DNA of 13,708 nt from Acidobacteriota bacterium (GTDB lineage Bacteria > Acidobacteriota > Terriglobia > Terriglobales > Acidobacteriaceae): assembly GCA_021841795.1 (NCBI GenBank), contig JAKCDN010000031.1, positions 1 through 13,708 on the forward strand, given 5' to 3'. The notes below the pieces were generated by a model. That model was given only the letters and a program-made list of their open reading frames with translations, did not search any database and was not told the DNA's origin. This document shows positions 1 to 9,029 of this stretch, piece by piece (position 1 is the stretch's first letter; the number at the start of each line of letters is the position of its first letter). The position numbers and the translations under genes are program-made.

Positions 1-1275
1 GTCTGGCTCGCCGTCACCAGCGTCTCCTTTGACATCTCCGTTCTGGAGCTCCTCTGGACCCTCACGCGCGGCTTCACCGTAGTCGTCCACGGCGATGAGG
101 GCTCCGGGACCATCGCCGACGAAATCAGGCGCCACGCCGTAACCCATCTGCAGATGACGCCCTCGCTCGCGCGCATGTTGACGCTCGATCAGCGCGTCTT
201 TGCTGCGCTGGGCTCGCTGCGGCAGATGCTCCTTGGCGGCGAAGCCGTTCCCGCCGCGCTCATCCACCACCTGCGCAACGTCTTCTCCGGCGACATTCAC
301 AACATGTACGGGCCCACCGAGACCACCATCTGGTCCACAACCTGTCGCGTCGAAGAGGTGGACTCGACCGTCTCCATCGGCCGGCCCATCGCCAACACGC
401 AGATCTTTCTGCTCGACGCTGAGCTGAAACCCGTTGCCATCGGCGAAATCGGCGAGCTCTTCATCGGCGGCGACGGCGTCGCGCGCGGTTACTGGCGTCG
501 CCCTGAGCTCACCGCGGAGCGTTTCCTTGCCATTCCGGCGCTGGCCGACGGGCCCATCTATCGCACCGGCGACCTTGCGCGCTTCCTGCCCGACGGCAGC
601 ATCGACTTTCTTGGCCGCGCCGACTATCAGATCAAACTGCGCGGCCATCGCATCGAACCCGGCGAAATCGAAGCCCTGCTGGAGAAGTGTTCCGGTATCC
701 GTCAGGCGGTCGTGGTGCTCCGCGAAGACCGCGAGGGCGACAAGCGCCTGGTGGCCTATCTCGTCGGCGAGCAGTCCGAAGCCGCATCCGGCGCCGCCTT
801 GCGCGCCGCGCTCGATGCCAAACTGCCCGATTACATGGTGCCCTCGGCCTTCGTCTTCCTCTACGAACTGCCCCTCACCGGCAACGGCAAAATCGATCGC
901 AAGGCGCTGCTCAAGCTGCCTCCGCCCCAACTCGCTGCAACTGCTCCCGCGGCGCCGGGGGAAACCCTGAGCGCAATGGAGCAGACCGTTGCGGGCGCCT
1001 GGCAGCAGGCGCTGGGCCTGCCCTCCGTCGGATTGAGCGAAAATTTCTTCGATCTCGGCGCGCACTCGCTTTCCGTCGCTGAGGCTCACGCCAGGCTGCA
1101 AGAGGCTTTGGGCCGTGAGATCCCGCTCGTCGATCTCTTCCAATTCACTACGGTGCGTTCCCTCGCCGAGCATCTCGACACGCAATCCAGAGGAACGCTA
1201 CCGGCTGCCAGTCAGCTTTCGGAGCGCGCTGCGCGCCGCAAAATGGCAAGGCAGCGGGAAGTGACTGCATCATGA
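1..1275 (+). CDS. Non-ribosomal peptide synthetase, C-terminal part (adenylation + carrier domains), 5'-truncated by window
   Basis: The reading frame is open from base 1, so the gene begins upstream; 424 residues are visible. It is the tail of an NRPS module that activates an amino acid as aminoacyl-AMP and loads it on a phosphopantetheine arm. Residue numbers count from base 1. Adenylation cores seen are A4 (FDIS, 10-13), A5 (NMYGPTETTIW, 101-111), A7 (YRTGD), A8 (GRADYQIKLRGHRIEPGEIE) and A10 (GNGKIDRKAL, Lys297). The carrier domain has DLGAHSL with the attachment Ser356. Aligning to GrsA by eye, the ten pocket residues are D11 I12 L15 Q51 L77 G79 M102 I110 W111 K297. This is one conservative change from the glycine code I remember, DILQLGLIWK. 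The C-terminus ends in a basic helix-like stretch (ERAARRKMARQRE), often seen where an NRPS hands over to a PKS. The stop overlaps the PKS start (ATGA), so the two are probably translationally coupled. Condensation domain and A1-A3 lie outside the window. Confidence 0.95.
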   Translation, partial: VWLAVTSVSFDISVLELLWTLTRGFTVVVHGDEGSGTIADEIRRHAVTHLQMTPSLARMLTLDQRVFAALGSLRQMLLGGEAVPAALIHHLRNVFSGDIHNMYGPTETTIWSTTCRVEEVDSTVSIGRPIANTQIFLLDAELKPVAIGEIGELFIGGDGVARGYWRRPELTAERFLAIPALADGPIYRTGDLARFLPDGSIDFLGRADYQIKLRGHRIEPGEIEALLEKCSGIRQAVVVLREDREGDKRLVAYLVGEQSEAASGAALRAALDAKLPDYMVPSAFVFLYELPLTGNGKIDRKALLKLPPPQLAATAPAAPGETLSAMEQTVAGAWQQALGLPSVGLSENFFDLGAHSLSVAEAHARLQEALGREIPLVDLFQFTTVRSLAEHLDTQSRGTLPAASQLSERAARRKMARQREVTAS

Positions 1276-4200
1276 AGTCTTCATCGATAGCGATTGTCGG
1301 CATGGCAGGGCGCTTTCCCGGCGCCCGCAATACCGCTGAGTTCTGGCGTAACCTGCGCGATGGCGTGGAGTCGATTCGCGACCTCACCGATGCCGAGCTC
1401 CTCGCCGCCGGCGTCTCTGCTGAAGATCTGGCCAATCCCGATTATGTGCGCCGCGCCGCCATCCTTGACGACGTGCCCCTCTTCGACGCGCAGTTCTTCG
1501 GCTTCAGCCCTCGCGATGCCTCCATCATGGACCCGCAGCATCGTCACTTCCTCGAGTGCGCCTGGGAGGCGCTCGAAGATGCTGCCCATCCGCCCCAGTT
1601 GTTCCCCGGCTCCATCGGCGTCTTCTGCGGATCGGGGATGAATACCTACCTGATCCATAATCTCCTCGCCAATCGCCGCCTCCTCGCTTCGGCCGGGCTC
1701 TTTCAGCTCAAGCAGACCGGCAACGACAAAGATGTGCTCGCCACACGCGTCAGCTATCAGCTCGATCTCCGCGGGCCCAGCATCAACGTGCAGACCGCAT
1801 GTTCCACCTCGCTGGTCGCCGTGCATCTCGCCTGCCAGAGCCTCCTCAACTTCGAGTGCGACATGGCCCTTGCCGGCGGCGTCACCATTGAGATCCCTCA
1901 CGGCCTCGGCTACCTGTACCGAGACGGCGAAATCCTCTCCCGCGATGGCCACTGCCGCAGCTTCGATGCCGGCTCCAGCGGTACCGTCTTTTCCAGCGGC
2001 CTCGGCATCGTTGTCCTGCGCCGCCTTGAAGATGCTCTGGCCGATCACGATCGCATTCACGCCGTCATCCTCGGCTCTGCCATCAATAACGATGGCGCGC
2101 GCAAGGTCGGCTACCTTGCGCCCAGCGTGGAAGGCCAGGCCGAGGTCATTCGCGAAGCCCTTGAATTTGCTGAGGTGCCGGCCTCCAGCATCGCCTGTGT
2201 GGAAACCCACGGCACCGGCACGCGCGTCGGCGATCCCATTGAAATCCGCGCCCTCACCCAGGCCTACGGCGGCTCCGGCGCCCGCGGCGTCACTGCCATC
2301 GGCTCGCTCAAGTCGAATGTCGGCCACCTCGACGCCGCTGCCGGCGTCTCCGGCCTCATCAAAGCCACCCTCGCCATCGAGCACGCGCAGATCCCGGCCA
2401 GCCTGCACTTCGAAAAAATCAATCCTCACATCGAGATTGATAACAGCCCCTTTTACGTCAATCGCGCCCTCGCCGACTGGCCGGCCGGCGCCACTCCGCG
2501 TCGCGCCGCCGTCACCGCCCTCGGCATCGGCGGCACCAACGCGCACGTGATTCTTGAAGAGGCGCCGCCGCTTTCACTCGCCCGCAGTCCGCGTCCCTTC
2601 CAGATCCTCACCGTCTCCGCCAGGACTGACGCCGCTGCGGACCGCGCCTTCGCCAATCTCGCCGCCCATCTCGCCGAGCATGCTCACGTCAACCTCGCCG
2701 ACGCGGCCTTCACCTGCCAGCTTGGGCGCACCCCGCTTCCTTACCGGCGCGCCTGCGTCGTCGAAGATAACCGCGATTCCATCGCCGCCCTGGCCGGCCT
2801 CGATCGTAAAAAACTCCTCGCGGGTACTGCCGCTCGCACGGCTCCGGTTTTTCTCTTCTCCGGCCAGGGTTCGCAATACGTCAATATGGGCCGCGAGTTG
2901 TATGAGAACGAGCCGGCCTTCCGTGATGCCCTCGATCTCTGTGCCCGGCATCTCCGCCAGCCCCTTGGCATGGACCTCATCGCCGCGCTCTATCCCCCGG
3001 ATGCGGAAAAGGAGGCCTGCGCCGAGCGCCTCAACCAGACCTGGCTCACGCAGCCCGCGCTCTTCGCCGTTGAATATGCCCTCGCGCAGTGGTGGATCGC
3101 GCGCGGAGTCGAGCCCGCCGCCATGGCCGGCCACAGCATCGGCGAATACGTCGCCGCCTGCATCGCCGGCGTCTTTTCGCTGCAGGATGCGCTTGCCATC
3201 GTCGCCGCCCGCGGCCGCCTCATCTTCGATCTGCCCTCCGGCGCAATGCTCGCCGTGCCCCTGGCTCCCGCGCAGATTCAATTGAGCGACAGCCTTGCGC
3301 TCGCGGCCGTCAACAACCCCGCGATGTCTGTCGTGTCGGGGCCGGAATCCGCCATCGCCGCCTATGAGGAGTCGTTGACCCGGCAGTCCATCGCCTGCCG
3401 CCGCCTCTTCACCTCGCACGCCTTCCACTCCGGAATGATGGATCCCATCCTCGCGCCCTTCGAGGAGCGGCTGCGCAGCGTCAAATTGCACGCCCCGCGC
3501 ATTCCCTATCTCTCAAATGTCACCGGAACCTGGATCAAGCCGGAGGAGGCTACCGATCCCGCCTACTGGACGCGTCATATCCGCTCCACCGTTCGCTTCA
3601 GTGATAATCTCGCCGAGCTCTTTCGTGCGCCGGAGCGCGCGCTCATCGAATCCGGGCCCGGCAACGTTCTCACCACGCTGGCTAAGCAGCAGGGCGGGCC
3701 GTCCGCAAAGGCCGTCGCCGCGCTCCCCCATCCCCGCGAAAAAGTCTCCGCGCTGCGCACCGCGCTTGAAGCCCTCGCCAGACTCTGGACTCTCGGCGTC
3801 GCCGTCGATTGGTCCAGTCTCCATGTGCCGGGTTCCGTCGCCCGCGTCTCCTTGCCCGCCTATCCCTTCGAGCATCAGAAATTCTGGATCGAGCCGGACA
3901 AGGTCGCAACCGGTGCGCGGTCCATCGCGGATGCGGCCTCGCCGTCTTCGGCCGCGGACCAGCCTGTCTCGCTTTACCGCCGCGCCTGGAAATCCACGCC
4001 GCTGCCCGCCAGCCCTTCCGCCGAACCCGGAGCCTGGCTCATCTTCCGCGACTCGCTCGGCATTGCCGATGCCATTGTCAGCCGCCTCCGTGCCGCCAAT
4101 CAGGAATACGCGGTCGTTGATATCGCCGGCGGCTTCAAGGATCTCCGCCCCGGCCACTATGCGCTCCGCCCCGCTGTTCGTGCCGATTACGACGCGCTCC

Positions 4201-7200
4201 TCAATGCGCTCCTCAAGTCCGCCCGGCCGCCGCGCAAGATCGTTCATCTCTGGTCTCTCGCGGCACACGCCAGTGACGCGCCCCTCGAAGAAACCCTCGA
4301 ACGCAGTTTCTTGAGTCCTCTCTATCTCACCCAGGCCCTCGCGGCCCAGGATCTCGACGGCGTCCAGTTGGCGCTGGTCTCCAACCAGTTGCAGCAGGTC
4401 GCCGCGGAGCCCGTCCGCAATCCCGCCCGCGCCGTGCTTCTCGGCCCGGCCCGAGTCCTGCACAAGGAGCTTCCAGGCCTCTCCGCCAAAGCCATCGATC
4501 TCGACTTCGACGGCGTCAAAACCAGCCGCGATCAGATCAGCCAGTGCGCCGCGCGCCTCGTCGCGGAGATGGGCTCGCTGCGCGAGAACTCCACCATCGC
4601 CTGGCGCAACGACGAGCGCCTGGTTGAAACTCTCGAGCCCCTGCATCTCTCCGGCTCGCCCCAGCGTCCACGCCTCGTGCGTGGCGGCGTCTATCTGATT
4701 ACCGGTGGCCTTGGCGCCCTCGGCCTCACCGTGGCCGAGCATCTGGCCCGGGAATTTAAGGCCCGCCTCGTCTTGATCGGTCGCTCTCAGCTTCCGCCCG
4801 AGTCGCAGTGGGACGCCCTGCTGCGCGATCCCGCGCTGTCCGTCGCGGAAAAAGACCGCATCCGCAAGCTTGCCGCCATTCGCTCCGCCGCGGAGGGCCT
4901 CATCCTCGCGCAGGCAGACGTTACCAACTTCGACCAAATGAAAGCCGCGGTCGCCCGCGCCCGTCAGCAGTTCGGCCGCATCGACGGCGTCTTCCACGCC
5001 GCCGGCGTGCTGCACGATGGTCCGCTCATGCTCAAGACCGCTGCGGACGCGATGCGCGTGCTTGACCCCAAGGTGCGCGGCGCACTCGTCCTTGAGGCGG
5101 CTCTGCGCGACGAACCGCTCGCAACCTTCGTCGTCTTCTCTTCCATCAGCTCCGTTCTGCCCCCGGCCGGCCAGGTTGACTACGCCGCCGCCAATGCATT
5201 CCTCGACGCCTTCGCCCTCAGCCGCAAAGGCCTCGTCACTGCCATCAACTGGGGCGCATGGAGCGAGATCGGTATGGCCGTCCGCTCCAGCTCTCCCCAC
5301 CCCTGGTTCGAAAACAAGCTGCTGGAATCGCCCCGCGAAACCGTCTATTCCGGTCAATTCACCGTGCAAAACCGCTGGGTTCTCTCCGAGCACAAACTCA
5401 AAAGCGGCAATGCCGTTGTTCCGGGAACTGCGCATCTTGAAATGGCCGCCGCCGCCTTCGTCCGCGGCTCGCTGGAGAGCAGCGTCGAGTTCCGGAACGT
5501 CTTCTTCCTCAAGCCCCTCATGGTTGACCCCGACGAGTCCCGCGAGGTGCGGATCCAGCTTCGCCGCGAGGACGAAGGCGTCGAGCAGGGCGCTTATCGC
5601 TTCTCCGTCTTCTCGCGCAAAGACGGCTGGATCGAGCACTCTACCGGCCTGGTCGCGCCGGGCAAGCCCCAGCCCGTCCCTCTGGTTGACCGCGCGGCCC
5701 TCCTGTCCGGTTGCGGCGATCGTCACTTCAACTTCGATCTCCGGCAACCCACGGAGTGGGGCCGTCAATTCGACTTCGGCCCCCGCTGGCACTCCTTGAG
5801 CACCCTGCACCTCGGCAAGCGCCAGGCCCTCGGTGAAATTCAGCTCGATGCCCGGTTCGCGGGCGATCTCTCGGTGCTTCGCATTCATCCCGCGCTGCTT
5901 GATATGGTCACGCAGCCCGCCCTCTACCTTACTGAAGACTTCGAGCGCTCCAACGATCTCTTCCTGCCCATCTCCTATCGCCGCTTCTGCTGCTATCGCC
6001 CGCTTCCCGCCCGCATATTCACCCACGTCCGCGCGCGCAAGGAAGCGGCTCAGCGGGGAGAAATCGAAACCTTCGACATCACGGCCTTCGATGAGAACAA
6101 CCGTGTGCTCGCGGAGATTGAAGGCTTTGCCATGCGCCGCATCGCCGATCCAGCCGGCATATTGGCAGGCAAATCCTCCGCCTTGGAGACCGCGCGCTCC
6201 GCAGGTGAGCAGCTCATTGAGGTCGCTCCGCGGACCGGCATTGCGCCGTCGCAGGGCGCGCAGATCCTCACCCGCATCCTCCTGGCCGACGCGCCCAGTG
6301 AAGTGGTCGCCGTCGCGCAGCCGCTCGCCCTGCAGCCGAACTCGGCCCCCGCGTCTGCGCCGCAAAAACCGGCTCTCGCGCCTGAATCGGACGCCGGTGC
6401 CGACGATATTGAGTCGATGCTCGCCGCCTGGTGGCAGGAGCTCCTCGGCGTCGATCGGGTCAGCCCTGACGACGATTTCTTTGCCCTCGGCGGCCACTCG
6501 CTTGTGGGTGTGCGCCTCTTCGCCAAAATCAAGAAAACCTATCGCTGCGATCTCGAACTGGCTACGCTCTTTGAGGCCCGCACCGTCCGCCAGCTTGCCG
6601 CCCTCATTCGGGAATCCAATTCGGAGCTGGCCAGGGTAACGGCCCCCGTTGCTTCCGTTGCCCCGGCAGCCGCAAAACCCCAGTCGCGCGCCTGGTCCTC
6701 ACTGGTCGCGGTTCAGCCCAACGGCTCCAGGCCTCCGATCTTCTGCGTTCACGCCAACAGCGGCGACGTCCTTTTTTACGAGCAGCTCGCTCGCGCTCTC
6801 GGGCCCGATCAGCCCTTCTACGCCTTCCAGTCGCCTCTCGTGGCCCAGCCGGAGCGTACGGACATCACCTTTGAAGATATGGCTGCGCTTTACATCCGCG
6901 AAATGCGCGCCTTCTATCCCAGCGGGCCTTACCTCCTCGGTTCAGCTTCGTTCGGCGGATTCATCCTGTATGAGATGGCCCGCCAGCTGGAGCAGCAGGG
7001 CATCACGCCCGGCCTGGCCATGATTCTCGACCTCACCATCCCCGGTACCGGCGAGCATTATGGCACGGCAACGAAACTCAAGCTGTTCGCGGATCATGTG
7101 CGCCACGGCGGCTGGAGCTACCTGCGCCGGAAGGTCCGGGAAAAAAACTTCTACTTCCGCCAGAAATTCCTCAACGGCGCAATCTATCCTGTCTTCCTGC

Positions 7201-7595
7201 GCCTCTATCTTGCCGCCAAATGGACCCTGCCCAATGCGCTGCGCTATCACTATCACTCAAAAGTGCACTGGCGCGCCTTCGCAAACTATAAATTCAAGCC
7301 TTTCCCCGGAAAGGTTACGGTCATCAAAGCCATCGATCGTGGATTTGAAGTGTTGGGCACGCGCGAGGATCCGACCTTGGGATGGGGAAGCCTCGCCCTG
7401 GGCGGCGTTGACCTCGTTGAGGTGCCTACCGGACACTTCGACATGCTCTTCGAGCCCTACGTCAAAATCTTTGCCGAGCAGTTGAAGAAAATGATGGCGG
7501 ACGCGGTCGAGCGGCAGGCCGTCAAGGCCTCTGCGCCTCCGCCCGCGCCGTCGTCGCTGCCTGCTCCGCTCACAACGGAAAACGCGCGCGTATGA
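1272..7595 (+). CDS. Type I polyketide synthase, terminal module KS-AT-KR-DH-ACP-TE
   Basis: Complete 2107-residue single-module PKS that should extend the chain from the upstream glycine-type NRPS by one malonate unit and release it. KS (about 3-430) has the Cys177 (TACSTS), His313 (ETHGTGT), His352 (SNVGHL) triad. AT (about 524-820) has Ser622 in GHSIGE and HAFH at 716-719, the malonyl-type signature. The post-AT linker ends at YPFEHQKFW (about 863). A structural KR half (about 895-1125) precedes the catalytic KR, with TGGLGALG at 1144-1151, Ser1291, Tyr1304, Asn1308 and Asp1249 at the B-type position. A hot-dog dehydratase follows (about 1340-1610; His1374, Asp1544, Gln1548). A Pro/Ala-rich linker leads to ACP (about 1711-1780; Ser1743 in GGHSL) and a thioesterase (about 1820-2080; Ser1893, Asp1920, His2055). 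No ER, and no N-terminal docking region: KS begins at residue 5. DH lying after KR is atypical. The 3' end overlaps the convergent cca gene by 26 bp. Confidence 0.97.
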   Translation: MKSSSIAIVGMAGRFPGARNTAEFWRNLRDGVESIRDLTDAELLAAGVSAEDLANPDYVRRAAILDDVPLFDAQFFGFSPRDASIMDPQHRHFLECAWEALEDAAHPPQLFPGSIGVFCGSGMNTYLIHNLLANRRLLASAGLFQLKQTGNDKDVLATRVSYQLDLRGPSINVQTACSTSLVAVHLACQSLLNFECDMALAGGVTIEIPHGLGYLYRDGEILSRDGHCRSFDAGSSGTVFSSGLGIVVLRRLEDALADHDRIHAVILGSAINNDGARKVGYLAPSVEGQAEVIREALEFAEVPASSIACVETHGTGTRVGDPIEIRALTQAYGGSGARGVTAIGSLKSNVGHLDAAAGVSGLIKATLAIEHAQIPASLHFEKINPHIEIDNSPFYVNRALADWPAGATPRRAAVTALGIGGTNAHVILEEAPPLSLARSPRPFQILTVSARTDAAADRAFANLAAHLAEHAHVNLADAAFTCQLGRTPLPYRRACVVEDNRDSIAALAGLDRKKLLAGTAARTAPVFLFSGQGSQYVNMGRELYENEPAFRDALDLCARHLRQPLGMDLIAALYPPDAEKEACAERLNQTWLTQPALFAVEYALAQWWIARGVEPAAMAGHSIGEYVAACIAGVFSLQDALAIVAARGRLIFDLPSGAMLAVPLAPAQIQLSDSLALAAVNNPAMSVVSGPESAIAAYEESLTRQSIACRRLFTSHAFHSGMMDPILAPFEERLRSVKLHAPRIPYLSNVTGTWIKPEEATDPAYWTRHIRSTVRFSDNLAELFRAPERALIESGPGNVLTTLAKQQGGPSAKAVAALPHPREKVSALRTALEALARLWTLGVAVDWSSLHVPGSVARVSLPAYPFEHQKFWIEPDKVATGARSIADAASPSSAADQPVSLYRRAWKSTPLPASPSAEPGAWLIFRDSLGIADAIVSRLRAANQEYAVVDIAGGFKDLRPGHYALRPAVRADYDALLNALLKSARPPRKIVHLWSLAAHASDAPLEETLERSFLSPLYLTQALAAQDLDGVQLALVSNQLQQVAAEPVRNPARAVLLGPARVLHKELPGLSAKAIDLDFDGVKTSRDQISQCAARLVAEMGSLRENSTIAWRNDERLVETLEPLHLSGSPQRPRLVRGGVYLITGGLGALGLTVAEHLAREFKARLVLIGRSQLPPESQWDALLRDPALSVAEKDRIRKLAAIRSAAEGLILAQADVTNFDQMKAAVARARQQFGRIDGVFHAAGVLHDGPLMLKTAADAMRVLDPKVRGALVLEAALRDEPLATFVVFSSISSVLPPAGQVDYAAANAFLDAFALSRKGLVTAINWGAWSEIGMAVRSSSPHPWFENKLLESPRETVYSGQFTVQNRWVLSEHKLKSGNAVVPGTAHLEMAAAAFVRGSLESSVEFRNVFFLKPLMVDPDESREVRIQLRREDEGVEQGAYRFSVFSRKDGWIEHSTGLVAPGKPQPVPLVDRAALLSGCGDRHFNFDLRQPTEWGRQFDFGPRWHSLSTLHLGKRQALGEIQLDARFAGDLSVLRIHPALLDMVTQPALYLTEDFERSNDLFLPISYRRFCCYRPLPARIFTHVRARKEAAQRGEIETFDITAFDENNRVLAEIEGFAMRRIADPAGILAGKSSALETARSAGEQLIEVAPRTGIAPSQGAQILTRILLADAPSEVVAVAQPLALQPNSAPASAPQKPALAPESDAGADDIESMLAAWWQELLGVDRVSPDDDFFALGGHSLVGVRLFAKIKKTYRCDLELATLFEARTVRQLAALIRESNSELARVTAPVASVAPAAAKPQSRAWSSLVAVQPNGSRPPIFCVHANSGDVLFYEQLARALGPDQPFYAFQSPLVAQPERTDITFEDMAALYIREMRAFYPSGPYLLGSASFGGFILYEMARQLEQQGITPGLAMILDLTIPGTGEHYGTATKLKLFADHVRHGGWSYLRRKVREKNFYFRQKFLNGAIYPVFLRLYLAAKWTLPNALRYHYHSKVHWRAFANYKFKPFPGKVTVIKAIDRGFEVLGTREDPTLGWGSLALGGVDLVEVPTGHFDMLFEPYVKIFAEQLKKMMADAVERQAVKASAPPPAPSSLPAPLTTENARV

Positions 7596-8961
7596 GTTGC
7601 AGTGCCTCGTCTTCAGTCGTGATCGTGCCTTCCAGTTGCGCGTCCTCGGCGGCGCGCAACATCTCGCGGAAGCTCGCTCCGGGCGTGTAGCCCGCGGCCA
7701 TCAACTCCCGGCCCGTGATCAGCGGTTTCGGCCGCTTCGTTTCCTCCGCCATCGCGCCATAGCGTTCGCGCACAAACTCCCAGTGCGTCAGCTTCCCGCT
7801 CGCGGCCAGGCAATCCAGCCGATGCAGCGCCAGGTGCTCTTCGAACCGCTCCATGCGGAAAAAACGCTTCAGCGTCGACGCCTTCATGCGCTCCGCGTCC
7901 ATAAACCGCATGTGGTTCTCGATCAAAGCGACAATCTGCCGCCGCTCCTCGTTGGAAAATCGAAACCGCCGGCAGATCTCCGCCCCCATCGCGGCCCCGA
8001 TCTCCGCGTGCCCGTCAAAGCGGATGCGATCCGGCCCCCGGCGAAACGTGGGCGGCTTGCCCGCATCGTGCAGCAGTGCGCCCCATGCCAGGGTTGAACT
8101 GCTGCCGGCCGGCAGTTGTTCCAGCAGCATCAGCGTGTGCGTCCAGACGTCGCCTTCGGGATGGTACTGCGGCGGCTGTTCCACGCCCTTCATGCGCGCA
8201 ATCTCCGGCAGCGTTTCGGCCAGCAGCCCCGTCGCCTCCAGCAGCTCGAAGGCGCGCCGCGCCTGCCCTTCGGTCAGCATCCGTGTCAGTTCGTCGCGCA
8301 CCCGCTCGCGGCTGATGTCGTGAATGCGCGCTGCCAGCGCGCGCGTTGCCCGCAACGTCGCCGCCTCCAGCTCGAAGCCCAGGCGCGCCGCGAACCGCAC
8401 CCCCCGCAGCATGCGCAGATGATCTTCCGCAAAGCGCAGCTCCGGCCTGCCGATGGCGCGAATAATTCCCGCGTCCAGATCCGCCAGTCCTCCCACGTAA
8501 TCCAGCACGGCCGCGCGCAGCCTGTCCGGATCGCCGCACCACGTCCCGCTCGCCGCGTCTCCGCATGCCGCGCGCAGCGGGTCCAGCAGCAGTCCGTTGA
8601 TCGTAAAGTCCCGCCTCTGCACGTCATCCCGTGCGTTCCCTGTGTAGCGCACGGCATTCGGCCGGCGGCCGTCGGAGTACGCCAGGTCGGAGCGGAACGT
8701 CGCCACCTCCGTCACAGGTCCGGCGCCCTCCGCCGCCGGCGCCACCAGCACTACGCCAAAGTGCGCGCCCACCGCGAAGGTGCGCGGAAACAAATCCAGC
8801 ACCACATCCGGTGTCGCGTTGGTCGCCACATCGAAATCGTCCGGCTCCTGTCCCAGCAGCAGATCCCGCACGCACCCGCCGGCGAAATACGCCTCGTAAT
8901 CGCGAGCGCGCAGCGTCTTCACAATCTGCAGGGCCGCTTCGTATTTTCGCTCCGTATCCAC
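7570..8961 (-). CDS. cca: CCA tRNA nucleotidyltransferase (class II, with HD domain)
   Basis: Adds or repairs the 3'-terminal CCA of tRNAs in the cytoplasm. 463 residues from the GTG start. The nucleotidyltransferase head shows GGCVRD (28-33), the metal-binding DFD pair (Asp42, Asp44), [10 protein letters not shown] (116-125) and the EDHLR base-selecting motif (179-183). The neck follows ([15 protein letters not shown]), and a C-terminal HD phosphohydrolase domain has His275 and LLHDAGKP (His298-Asp299) plus an ENHMRF helix. Start choice: an in-frame ATG lies five codons upstream (8976), but AAGGAG sits inside that extension exactly 5 nt before this GTG, so GTG is preferred. The gene converges on the PKS with a 26-bp overlap and diverges from tsaD across 80 bp. 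The family also contains poly(A) polymerases and CC-only or A-only enzymes, which cannot be separated by eye. EDHLR fits a tRNA nucleotidyltransferase, and the HD domain fits a full CCA-adding or repair enzyme. Confidence 0.92.
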   Translation of the reverse strand: MDTERKYEAALQIVKTLRARDYEAYFAGGCVRDLLLGQEPDDFDVATNATPDVVLDLFPRTFAVGAHFGVVLVAPAAEGAGPVTEVATFRSDLAYSDGRRPNAVRYTGNARDDVQRRDFTINGLLLDPLRAACGDAASGTWCGDPDRLRAAVLDYVGGLADLDAGIIRAIGRPELRFAEDHLRMLRGVRFAARLGFELEAATLRATRALAARIHDISRERVRDELTRMLTEGQARRAFELLEATGLLAETLPEIARMKGVEQPPQYHPEGDVWTHTLMLLEQLPAGSSSTLAWGALLHDAGKPPTFRRGPDRIRFDGHAEIGAAMGAEICRRFRFSNEERRQIVALIENHMRFMDAERMKASTLKRFFRMERFEEHLALHRLDCLAASGKLTHWEFVRERYGAMAEETKRPKPLITGRELMAAGYTPGASFREMLRAAEDAQLEGTITTEDEALQLIRARFPL

Positions 8962-8966
8962 TGTGG

Positions 8967-8972
8967 CTCCTT
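8967..8972 (-). promoter_or_regulatory. Shine-Dalgarno site AAGGAG deciding the cca start
   Basis: On the - strand AAGGAG is followed by CCACA and then GTG at 8961-8959. Spacing and sequence are near ideal. The alternative ATG at 8976 overlaps this element and has no comparable purine tract before it, so the site argues for the GTG start. Confidence 0.7.
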
Positions 8973-9029
8973 CCATTCTTACTCGCGGCGGCTTCTCTGG
9001 TGAATGGGCAGCCGCCGCGCGGCAGCCGA

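Noticed and set aside
1281..2546. 421-codon open frame on the - strand opposite the KS domain
   Set aside because: Composition is typical of antisense shadow translation (Ala/Gly/Asp repeats). The KS reading frame fully explains the region.
5250..6400. Enoylreductase or methyltransferase domain in the PKS
   Set aside because: No NADPH-binding ER signature or SAM-binding motif is present. The region after KR is explained by the DH and a Pro/Ala-rich linker.
3513..6497. 994-codon open frame on the - strand opposite the PKS
   Set aside because: It is the antisense of the GC-rich PKS codons, Glu/Gly/Arg/Asp-rich with no recognisable domain. The + strand frame has intact KR and DH catalytic motifs over the same bases.
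8974..9012. Weak - strand promoter candidate for cca (TTCACC, 17 bp, TAAGAA)
   Set aside because: The -10 matches only three of six consensus bases and would place the start site on top of the Shine-Dalgarno sequence.
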